64,000 bases of DNA, taken from NCBI GenBank assembly GCA_937946835.1, contig CALFAV010000011.1, positions 1-64,000 on the forward strand. The letters are read 5' to 3'. Every line of letters starts with the position of its first letter. Within the stretch, counting starts at the first letter, position 1. The notes under the pieces were generated by a model. It searched no databases. It saw only the letters and a program-made list of their open reading frames with translations, and had not been told where the DNA came from. The position numbers were made by a program, and so were the translations under genes. The DNA comes from an uncultured Verrucomicrobiae bacterium. Lineage in GTDB: Bacteria > Verrucomicrobiota > Verrucomicrobiia > Limisphaerales > J093. Positions 56,406 to 64,000 of this stretch are shown in pieces.

Positions 56406-58550
56406 TCAGAACGTGTAGGTGAGCTTGGTCAGGAGACTGCGCTCGGGGCCCTCGCCCGTGTCCACCTCGTTGAACACGACGTACCAGTAGGTGTTGTACT
56501 TGAGCTTCCAGCCGTAGATGACGCTGTAGTTGTGGAGGCCGGAGGGGCGGTTTTGGATCGAGGCCTTCACCCACATGTTTTTGCTCAGGTACAGGTCCGC
56601 GACCACCCGGTTCAGCCAGACGGTCTCCTCGGTTCCGTCCGGCCGGTCCTCGAGGCGCAGCACCCACTCGTGGCGCAGGGGCAGGCGTTCCCAGAACTTC
56701 AGCCGCTTGCCCCAGAGGAACTCGTGGTAGCGGGTGTGCTCGAACTCGCCAATGGCGTAGCCCAGGTTCACCGCCCGGTAGTAGTCCGAGGCCCACAGGT
56801 CCACGCCGGTCAGCAGCCGGCGATTGTGGAAGGGGGCGTGGTAATCGTGGTCGTAGCCCAGGCGCAGCCCCAGATCGTTGCGGAGGAGCACGCGCGCCAG
56901 GACGCCGTGGTCGTGAACCGAGGTCTCGCCCGCGGCCGTCTGGAACCAGCGCGGGAAGTAACCGAAGTGGAATTCCTTGTACCAGCGGTCGCCGGCGCGC
57001 TGCTGGTACTGCACCAGGGCGGACGGGCCGAAGATGTCACGGCGCGGGATGTAGCCCAGCAGGGGATTGTAGCCGGCGGTGATGGCCGTGTAGGCGAGGG
57101 TGATGTCCCAGGGGTAGGTGTTGTAGATGACCGCGGCGTCGCCCAGGAACTCCGTACCATCGCGCGCCACGCCCCGGGCCGGGTCCTGCAGGTCTTCCGC
57201 GCTCACGGCGCCCTGGAAGCGGACCCGCCAGGCGGGGTTGAGGAAGAAATACCCGTCCACGCTGCCGTTGTAGGCCTGGCCCGCGTCCAGATGCGCGGCG
57301 TCGGCGTAGTAGCCCAGGTAGGAGCGCTCGCCCACGTCCTGCATCAACCGGAGCACGGCGGCGTTGCCGCGGAAATGGCCGTCGTGGACGAACTCGCTCT
57401 GCACGTCCATGAAATTGAAGCTCCAGCCCGGCAGCAGGCCGCTGAACTTGACCGCGCCGTCCATCTCGGTGATGCGCCGGCTGTAGTACACCCGGTGCGG
57501 CATGCGCATCAGTTCCTCCCCCTCGCGGAAGAACAGACGTTTTTCGGGCAGGAACCGCTCGGTGTCGCGCAGCTCGATGGTGTCCTCGTCCGCCTCCACG
57601 TGGCCGAAGTCGGGGAACAGCGTCCAGGCCGTGGTCACCGCGGGGGACAGGCGAAAGCCCACGTCCAGGCCGGCGCGCGGCACCACCTCGGTGGTGCCGT
57701 TGAAGTCCACCCGCGTGCTCACGTACGGGGTGACCTCCCAGTTCCGGTCAAAGACCGTGTCCGCCAGGTCCAGGCCGGTGAGGTGGCCGAAGTGCCGCGG
57801 TTTGTACATGTCCGTGGGGCTGTAGCTCCAGAAGCTGGTCACATCGGTGCGGCGCTGGAGCCGGGTGACGTTGAAACCCCACGTGGCGCCGTCGCGCCGG
57901 AAGTAGTTGAAGACCGTGAGCGGGATGCGCATCTCGAAGCTCCAGCGGTCCGCCCCCACGTGGGCGGCGCAGTCCCAGTCCGCCGACCAACCGTAGTTGA
58001 AGATGCCGGAGGGCCCCTCGTTGGCATCCGCGCGCGTACCCAGGGGGTTGGTGAAGAAGGCGTACTTGCCCCGGTGGTTGTGCGGCGGGTCCAGGTGAAT
58101 CTCCACCCAGTCGTCGCCCACAAACACCCGGTCCTCCCGCTGTTCGGTGGCGCGCAGTTGGGAGACGTCGCTCTCCAGGCATTCGACGCCGATGTACAGG
58201 TGGGTGCGGGTGTAGGCGACGCGAATGAGGGTTTGGTCCTCGGCCGGCGCGTGCGTGCGGGTGTTGATCAAGCCGGTGGCCACTTCGCACTGTGCCCAGA
58301 ACGGCTCGTCCAGCCGGCCGTCCACGACCAGCGGGGCGTCCACCTTGAGCGCGCGCAGCCCGGGCACCGGTGCCGCCGGGTCCTGATGGGCCAGCCCGGG
58401 GCAGGCCGCCAGCGCCAGAGCCAGCAAAAATGCCCCGGGGAATGCGTGCCGCCGGCGCCCGGGTCCCGGAGCCAGCCGGTCGGTCGGCCGGCTTCCTGCC
58501 GGCGACCCTGAGGGACACAACAACTCACCCCAAGCGGAACACTTCGTCAT
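56406..58550 (-). CDS. DUF5916 / carbohydrate-binding family 9-like outer-membrane-type protein
   Basis: ALKVDAPLVVDGRLDEPFWAQCEVATG...; DTERFLPEKRLFFREGEELMRMPHRVYYSRRI. Confidence 0.85.
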   Translation of the reverse strand: MTKCSAWGELLCPSGSPAGSRPTDRLAPGPGRRRHAFPGAFLLALALAACPGLAHQDPAAPVPGLRALKVDAPLVVDGRLDEPFWAQCEVATGLINTRTHAPAEDQTLIRVAYTRTHLYIGVECLESDVSQLRATEQREDRVFVGDDWVEIHLDPPHNHRGKYAFFTNPLGTRADANEGPSGIFNYGWSADWDCAAHVGADRWSFEMRIPLTVFNYFRRDGATWGFNVTRLQRRTDVTSFWSYSPTDMYKPRHFGHLTGLDLADTVFDRNWEVTPYVSTRVDFNGTTEVVPRAGLDVGFRLSPAVTTAWTLFPDFGHVEADEDTIELRDTERFLPEKRLFFREGEELMRMPHRVYYSRRITEMDGAVKFSGLLPGWSFNFMDVQSEFVHDGHFRGNAAVLRLMQDVGERSYLGYYADAAHLDAGQAYNGSVDGYFFLNPAWRVRFQGAVSAEDLQDPARGVARDGTEFLGDAAVIYNTYPWDITLAYTAITAGYNPLLGYIPRRDIFGPSALVQYQQRAGDRWYKEFHFGYFPRWFQTAAGETSVHDHGVLARVLLRNDLGLRLGYDHDYHAPFHNRRLLTGVDLWASDYYRAVNLGYAIGEFEHTRYHEFLWGKRLKFWERLPLRHEWVLRLEDRPDGTEETVWLNRVVADLYLSKNMWVKASIQNRPSGLHNYSVIYGWKLKYNTYWYVVFNEVDTGEGPERSLLTKLTYTF

Positions 58551-58721
58551 GGGTCGGGCACGCGAAACTCCGACTTCCCTCCGGTCGGCGCTATTCAGGC
58601 GCAGTGGCAAAGCGGCAAATGTCAGCCGGCGCCGCGCCGAAAAATCCCGCACCCCCGCCCGCGTAGCCGCCGATGATCCGCGGGTTCCGACCTGCCCAGG
58701 GACCTGCCCGCCGGTCGCGGC

Positions 58722-61241
58722 TCAGGCGGCTGCCTTGGCCGGGGTTCCGGGAGTCGCCGCAGGTGCCTCCAGTTCGAGGTGGGCCCCCAGTTTCGGGCGC
58801 TGGCCCTTGTGCCACCAGAGGACGATCGGACTGGCGATCAGGAGGCTGGAGTAAGTGCCGGCCAAGGTGCCGACCAGGAAGGTGAAGGCCAGGTCGTTGA
58901 TGACGCCCCCGCCGAAGATGAGCAGCGAGAGCGTGGACAGGATGACGGCGCCGCCGGTGATGATGGTGCGACTGAGGGTCTGGTTGAGCGAAAGATCAAT
59001 CACCTGACGGAAGGTGCCGTGCACGCCCAGCTTCAGGTTCTCCCGGATGCGGTCCATGATCACGATCTTGTCGTTAATCGAGTAGCCGATGATGGTGAGG
59101 ATGGCGGCCACCATGGTGGCATTGAGCTGCCCGCCGGCCAGGAAGAAGACCGCCAGCGTGAAAAACACGTCGTGCACCAGGGCCAGCACCGAGGCCACGG
59201 CAAAGGAGAACTCGTACCGGAAGGCGACGTACACCAGGATGGCAAACAGGGCCAGCAGGCTGGAGATCAGCGCCGAGCGCTGGATTTGGGCGCCCACGGT
59301 GGGGCCGACACTGTCCAGGGCCACCACGTCCAGGCCGGCCTGCGGGAAGGCGGCCTTCAGGGCGGCTTCCGCCTTCGGACCGGCTTCGTTGGGCACGGTG
59401 ATACGCAGGGTTTCGTGGCCCGTGGCCCGGTTTTGCTGGTAGCTGATGGTGGCATCTGCCATGCCCGCCCGGTCCAGCGCGTCCCGCAGGGCATCCACGC
59501 CGAGGCGTTCCCGGAAGGTGAGGGTCAGCGAGTCCCCGCCGGCGAAGTCCACGCCCAGGATTTTGCTGCCGCGCACGCCCAGACCGTAGCCCAGACCGAC
59601 GAGGATGATGACCGCCGAGGCAATGACGGTGGCGCGTCCCCAGTTCATGAACGGGAGAGGCGGGAACTTGATCAGCGGCAGCATGCGCACCCGGGAGATG
59701 AGGTTGCGGGCCAGCAGGAAGTCGTAAATCAGGCGCGTCACCAGCAACGCCGTGAACATGTTCACGCAGATGCCGATCGAGAGCGTGACCCCGAAGCCTT
59801 TGACGGGGCCGGTGCCGAACTTGTAGAGGATGAGCGCGGCGATGAACGTGGTCAGGTTCGAGTCGAAGATCGTGCCGAAGGCCTTGTCGTAACCGCCGGC
59901 GATCACGCCGCGAATGGATTTGCCGGCCGCCATCTCCTCGCGCATGCGCTCGTAGATGAGCACGTTGGCGTCCACCGCCATGCCGATGGTCAGGGCGATG
60001 CCGGCGATGCCCGGCATGGTGAGGGTGGCGTCCATGGCGCACATGGTGCCCAACAGGATGAGCACGTTCAGGGCGAGCGCCAGGTTGGCCACCAAACCGG
60101 AGGTCAGGTAAAACACCAGCATGAACACGAAGGTGCCCACCGCCGCCACGGCGGAGGCCACCATGCCGCTGCGGATCGAGTCGGCGCCCAGCGAGGGGTC
60201 CACGGTGCGCTCTTCCTCGATGCGCACCGGGGTTTCGAGCGGGTTGCGCAGCACGTTGGCCAGGTCAAAGGCCTCGCGCAGATCGAAGTCCCCGCTAATT
60301 TCACAGTTGCCGCCCAGGATGGGATGCCGGATGACCGGGGCGGACTGCAGTTCGCCGTCCAGCACGATGGCCAGTTGGCGGCCCACGTTGTTGCGGGTGA
60401 TCTCGGCGAATTTCTCCGCCCCCGCGGAATTGAAGCGCAGGCTGATGTTGGGCCGGCCGGTCACCGGGTCCGGGTACACCCCCGAGTCCGCCACGTAGGC
60501 GCCGGTCAGGCCCAGTTCGGCGGTTTTGCTGACCAGGTAGGTGCGCGGCGGTTCGCTTTCGCGGTCGCGGCGTTTGCGCCGTTTTTCGGTCAGCACCTCG
60601 TACCCCGGCTCGATGATGCCCGCGCGGAGCAATTCCTCGCTTTCGGGATGCACCAGGCGAAATTCGAGGAAGGCCACTTTCTGAATGGTCTCGCGGGCCG
60701 CCTGCTTGCGGTCCTCGGACATGCCGGGAATCTGGATGAGGATGCGTCCCTCGCCGGCGGGCTGGAGGATGGGCTCGGCCACGCCGAAGGCGTCCACGCG
60801 CTTGCGCAACACCTCCATGGCCTGCTCGACCGCGTGTTCCTTGTCGGCGATGGTCTTGAGCCGCTCGGGGTCCAGGCTCACCAGGAAGGCGGTGCCGCCC
60901 TGCAGGTCCAGGCCCAATTTGATCTGGCCGGCCGCCTTTTGCTGGAGCCGGTTGAGGATGGCGCGGTTCGGATCGGCGTCCTCCTCGTCGGCCAGGGAGG
61001 GGAAGTAGCGGGTCAGGTCGTTGGTCCCGACCGCAGCCAGGAGGTTGAAAAAGGTCTGATTGGAACGTTGCTGCTCCAGTTCACGCGCCCGCTGGACGAT
61101 GGCTGCGAAGTTCGCGTCGGTGAACTCCACACGCTTCTCGAAGACGTCAATCAGGTTGCGCGGGGTGGGGGGATACAGCTCGTACAGCGCCCAGGCGACC
61201 ACGAAGAGCGTGATCAAAAACCTCCAGGTGTTGCGGCTCAT
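58722..61241 (-). CDS. secDF: SecD-SecF fusion protein translocase subunit
   Basis: KLGLDLQGGTAFLVSLDPE; AMDATLTMPGIAGIALTIGMAVDANVLIYERMREE; SecF half GVDFAGGDSLTLTF, IGYSINDKIVIMDRIREN. Confidence 0.94.
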   Translation of the reverse strand: MSRNTWRFLITLFVVAWALYELYPPTPRNLIDVFEKRVEFTDANFAAIVQRARELEQQRSNQTFFNLLAAVGTNDLTRYFPSLADEEDADPNRAILNRLQQKAAGQIKLGLDLQGGTAFLVSLDPERLKTIADKEHAVEQAMEVLRKRVDAFGVAEPILQPAGEGRILIQIPGMSEDRKQAARETIQKVAFLEFRLVHPESEELLRAGIIEPGYEVLTEKRRKRRDRESEPPRTYLVSKTAELGLTGAYVADSGVYPDPVTGRPNISLRFNSAGAEKFAEITRNNVGRQLAIVLDGELQSAPVIRHPILGGNCEISGDFDLREAFDLANVLRNPLETPVRIEEERTVDPSLGADSIRSGMVASAVAAVGTFVFMLVFYLTSGLVANLALALNVLILLGTMCAMDATLTMPGIAGIALTIGMAVDANVLIYERMREEMAAGKSIRGVIAGGYDKAFGTIFDSNLTTFIAALILYKFGTGPVKGFGVTLSIGICVNMFTALLVTRLIYDFLLARNLISRVRMLPLIKFPPLPFMNWGRATVIASAVIILVGLGYGLGVRGSKILGVDFAGGDSLTLTFRERLGVDALRDALDRAGMADATISYQQNRATGHETLRITVPNEAGPKAEAALKAAFPQAGLDVVALDSVGPTVGAQIQRSALISSLLALFAILVYVAFRYEFSFAVASVLALVHDVFFTLAVFFLAGGQLNATMVAAILTIIGYSINDKIVIMDRIRENLKLGVHGTFRQVIDLSLNQTLSRTIITGGAVILSTLSLLIFGGGVINDLAFTFLVGTLAGTYSSLLIASPIVLWWHKGQRPKLGAHLELEAPAATPGTPAKAAA

Positions 61242-61254
61242 GGCGGGAAGGGCG

Positions 61255-61629
61255 TCAGGACTTGGCGCCGGAATCGTTCGCGGCCTGGGCGCGCTCGTAC
61301 ACGTCGGCCACCGCGCTCTTGAGGACTTCCAGTTTGGACTCCCCGCAGCGCAGGGTGAGGGTCTTGTCCTTGAGCGCCAGCACCTCACCCACCAGCCCGC
61401 TGCTGGTCACCACCTTGTCCCGGGGCTTGAGGGCGGCCAGCAGGGCCTGATGCTGTTTTTGTTTCTTCTGCTGGGGCCGGATGAGCATGAAGTAGAAAAT
61501 CACGAACATCAGCACCAGCGGGCCGGCCAGTTTCAGCAGCTCCGCCTGGGGGTTGACCGGCGCCGGACCGGGGGCGTCGGCGGCCAACAGGGCGGTGGCC
61601 AGCAAACCGAGGTTCACAATCGAATCCAT
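61255..61629 (-). CDS. yajC: Preprotein translocase subunit YajC
   Basis: MFVIFYFMLIRPQQKKQKQHQALLAALKPRDKVVTSSGLVGEV. Confidence 0.92.
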   Translation of the reverse strand: MDSIVNLGLLATALLAADAPGPAPVNPQAELLKLAGPLVLMFVIFYFMLIRPQQKKQKQHQALLAALKPRDKVVTSSGLVGEVLALKDKTLTLRCGESKLEVLKSAVADVYERAQAANDSGAKS

Positions 61630-61780
61630 GCCGTTAAATCAAGAGCCGTCGAATCTAGGCACCCCCGCCGGTTTGGCAAGCCTGCGCTGGAGGATGCCCC
61701 CACGAGCGAGTCCGGGCCACCCGCCCCGCCGGCCACACTGGCGGCCCACCCGGCCCCGGGCTACAAAGGCGCCCACGCGC

Positions 61781-62533
61781 ATGAAACTCGTTTCCTGGAA
61801 CGTGAACGGCCTGCGCGCGGTCCTGCGCCGGAATTTCCTCGACTACCTCGCCGCCGAGGCGCCGGACGTGCTTTGCCTGCAGGAAACCCGTTGCGGCCCC
61901 CACGAGGTCGAGCCGCTCTGGCCCGCCGCCTACCTCACGTACTGGAACTGCGCGGCGAAAAAGGGCTACGCCGGCACGGCCATTTTCACCCGCGTCCGCC
62001 CCCGGGTGGTCACCCCGGGTCTCGGCCGGCCCGAACATGACCGGGAAGGGCGCGTGCTGACCGCCGAGTTTGACGACTTTTTCCTGGTCAACGTGTATGT
62101 GCCCAATGCTCAGCGCGCACTCACCCGGCTGGCCTACCGCCAGCAGTGGGACCGGGATTTCCTGCGGTTCCTGAAAGGCCTCGAACGCCGCAAGCCGGTG
62201 ATCTTTTGCGGGGACCTGAACGTGGCGCACACCGAGCTGGACCTGGCCAATCCCCGCGCCAACGTGGGCAACCACGGGTTCACCCCGGAGGAGCGCGCGG
62301 GTTTTGCCGCCTTCCTGAAGGCCGGGTTTGTGGACACCTTTCGCGAGTTCGAAAAGGGCGGCGGGCACTACACCTGGTGGAGCCAGATGCCCGGGGTGCG
62401 CGCCCGCAACATCGGCTGGCGCATTGACTACTTCCTGATCTCCGCCGCGCTGCGCCCCCGCCTTAAAGCGGCGTTCATCCGTGCCGAGGTGCCCGGCTCG
62501 GATCACTGCCCGGTGGGCATCGAGCTGAGCTGA
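61781..62533 (+). CDS. xth: Exodeoxyribonuclease III
   Basis: MKLVSWNVNGLRAVLRRNFLDYL, VLCLQETRCGP, FCGDLNVAHTELDLANP, RNIGWRIDYFLIS. Confidence 0.93.
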   Translation: MKLVSWNVNGLRAVLRRNFLDYLAAEAPDVLCLQETRCGPHEVEPLWPAAYLTYWNCAAKKGYAGTAIFTRVRPRVVTPGLGRPEHDREGRVLTAEFDDFFLVNVYVPNAQRALTRLAYRQQWDRDFLRFLKGLERRKPVIFCGDLNVAHTELDLANPRANVGNHGFTPEERAGFAAFLKAGFVDTFREFEKGGGHYTWWSQMPGVRARNIGWRIDYFLISAALRPRLKAAFIRAEVPGSDHCPVGIELS

Positions 62534-62706
62534 GCGGTCCGTGCCTCCCCCTCCGGCAGGCGGCGGGCCCGATGTCCGAAAGCCCGAAGCCGGGCGGCCG
62601 GGCCGTTTCCGCTTCTGACGCAAGCCCGGATCCAGCCCCCCCGCGGAACACGTGGATTGACGCTGGGGAGGCCTGCCGCCCCCCGGACAGCGCGCCAAGC
62701 GGGGGG

Positions 62707-62754
62707 TTGACAGAAATCTCGTGGCCACTAAATTCCGATTTAGCCGAACCTAAA
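62707..62754 (+). promoter_or_regulatory. Promoter with overlapping three-half-site DtxR/MntR-type operator
   Basis: TTGACA (62707-62712)-N16-TAAATT; overlapping palindromes CTAAATTCCGATTTAG (62728-62743) and TTTAGCCGAACCTAAA (62739-62754). Confidence 0.65.
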
Positions 62755-62755
62755 G

Positions 62756-63445
62756 ATGGGCGAAGCGTTACGCACCGAGGCCGTCGAGGATTACCTCAAG
62801 GCCATTTACCTGCTCGAAAGCGCCGGCCGCGCCGCCTCGACCGCCGCGCTGGCGGCGCATCTGGAGGTTTCCGCCCCCAGCGTCACCGGCATGTTGAAAA
62901 AGCTGGCGTCGCTGAAGCTGGTGCGGCACGTGCCCTATCGGGGGGTCAGTCTCACGATGGCCGGCCGCAAGATCGCCCTCGAGGTCATCCGGCACCATCG
63001 CCTGCTGGAGCGCTACCTGGCCGAGGCCCTGGGGTATCCCTGGGAGAAAGTCCACGCCGAGGCCGAGCGGCTCGAACACCACATTTCCGAGGAATTTGAG
63101 GACCGCATTGCGGCCTGGCTGGGCCACCCGGTCACCGACCCGCACGGGGACCCCATCCCGGACAAGGACGGCACCCTGCCGCGACAGACCGGTCTGCGCC
63201 TGACCGAAGCCGGCGCCGGCGAGGCGGTGGTGATTGAGCGCGTGGCGGCCCAGGACGCGGGCCAGTTGAATTACCTGGGCTCGCTGGGGCTTCGTCCCGA
63301 GGCGGCGGTGACCTTCCTGGGCCAGGCGCCCTACGACGGCCCGGTGCATGTGCGCGTGGGCACCACCGAGCATCACGTGGGGGTGAACCTCGCCCGCCAA
63401 ATCTTTGTCCGTCGCGTGGCGAGCCCGAAGGGAGCTGCCGCATGA
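62756..63445 (+). CDS. Metal-dependent transcriptional regulator, DtxR/MntR family
   Basis: LRTEAVEDYLKAIYLLESAGRAASTAALAAHLEVSAPSVTGMLKKLASLKLVRHVPYRGVSLTMAGRKIALEVIRHHRLLERYLAEALGYPWEKVHAEAERLEHHIS. Confidence 0.93.
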   Translation: MGEALRTEAVEDYLKAIYLLESAGRAASTAALAAHLEVSAPSVTGMLKKLASLKLVRHVPYRGVSLTMAGRKIALEVIRHHRLLERYLAEALGYPWEKVHAEAERLEHHISEEFEDRIAAWLGHPVTDPHGDPIPDKDGTLPRQTGLRLTEAGAGEAVVIERVAAQDAGQLNYLGSLGLRPEAAVTFLGQAPYDGPVHVRVGTTEHHVGVNLARQIFVRRVASPKGAAA

Positions 63446-64000
63446 AGACCAACCCCCTCGTTTCCACCCTGGTCCTGGGCGGCGTGGGCGACCCCGGCGC
63501 CGCGGCCGCCGTGGCTCCCGAGGCGCCCATCCGGGCCATCGCCGACAACTCCTTCCTGGTCGAGGAGGCCTACAATCAGGAACCGGGCGTGGTGCAGCAC
63601 ATCGTCACCGCGCACCGGGCCGTGGATCGCCGCGCCGGGGCGGACGACCGGGTGTGGGCGCTGGCCTACACGCAGGAATGGCCGCTGGTCACCCAGACCC
63701 ATCAGATCGGATTCACCCTGCCCTACCAGTTTGTGGAAAGCGGCGGCCAAACCGTGGGCGGCTGGGGCGACCTGCTGCTGAACTACCGTTGGCAGGCCTG
63801 GTACGACGAGGCGCAACTCACCGCCCTGGCCCCCCGCCTCAGCCTGGTCTGGCCCACCGGCGACGCCCACCGGGGGCTGGGCCACGACACCGTCGGTTTC
63901 GAGGTGAATCTGCCCTTCAGCACGGCCCTGGACGCGCGTTGGGCCGTGCATGTCAACGCCGGCCTCCGCCACCTGCCCCGGGCCGGCCCGGCCCCGCGGG
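63442..64000 (+). CDS. Putative outer-membrane transporter-like protein, 3' end outside window
   Basis: ATGA overlap with regulator; translated by eye: MKTNPLVSTLVLGGVGDPGAAAAVAPEAPIRAIADNSFLVEEAYNQEPGVVQH...QEWPLVTQTHQIGFTLPYQF...GWGDLLLNYRWQ; alternating beta-strand pattern; frame stays open to the end. Confidence 0.6.
   Translation, partial: MKTNPLVSTLVLGGVGDPGAAAAVAPEAPIRAIADNSFLVEEAYNQEPGVVQHIVTAHRAVDRRAGADDRVWALAYTQEWPLVTQTHQIGFTLPYQFVESGGQTVGGWGDLLLNYRWQAWYDEAQLTALAPRLSLVWPTGDAHRGLGHDTVGFEVNLPFSTALDARWAVHVNAGLRHLPRAGPAPR

Noticed and set aside
58722-61241. SecD-SecF fusion as a novelty
   Set aside because: SecDF fusions are well known in several bacterial groups; treated as ordinary.

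Overview
High-GC 64 kb chromosomal segment, most consistent with Verrucomicrobiota (inferred from [24 protein letters not shown] pseudopilins with a C-terminal FADGH motif, DUF1080/DUF5916-type proteins and TAT-secreted Gfo/Idh/MocA oxidoreductases). It is mostly core genome: ubiD-like, queE, aminotransferase, ksgA, NUDIX, purL, thrS, a type IV pilus/T2SS engine (two PilB/GspE ATPases around pilT, then pilC, then two near-duplicate pseudopilins), parA, argF, a MoxR/DUF58/VWA cluster with an embedded ABC-type binding protein and permease, cutA, phoH, tRNA-Tyr, gyrB/gyrA, secDF/yajC, xth and a DtxR/MntR regulator. The best second-look items are: (1) a Thr-rich 11-codon leader ORF followed by a terminator upstream of thrS, a candidate transcription attenuator; (2) an ABC permease fused in frame to an NHL beta-propeller through an internal lipobox, inside a MoxR/VWA cluster and with no ATPase gene nearby; (3) a Phd/PIN toxin-antitoxin pair between gyrB and gyrA; (4) a three-half-site operator overlapping the promoter of the MntR/DtxR gene; (5) a terminator-ended structured RNA candidate in a divergent intergenic region; (6) an in-frame insertion of atypical composition in thrS; (7) a decayed RAYT element bounded by 20-bp inverted repeats. 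No CRISPR array, prophage or intact insertion sequence was seen.
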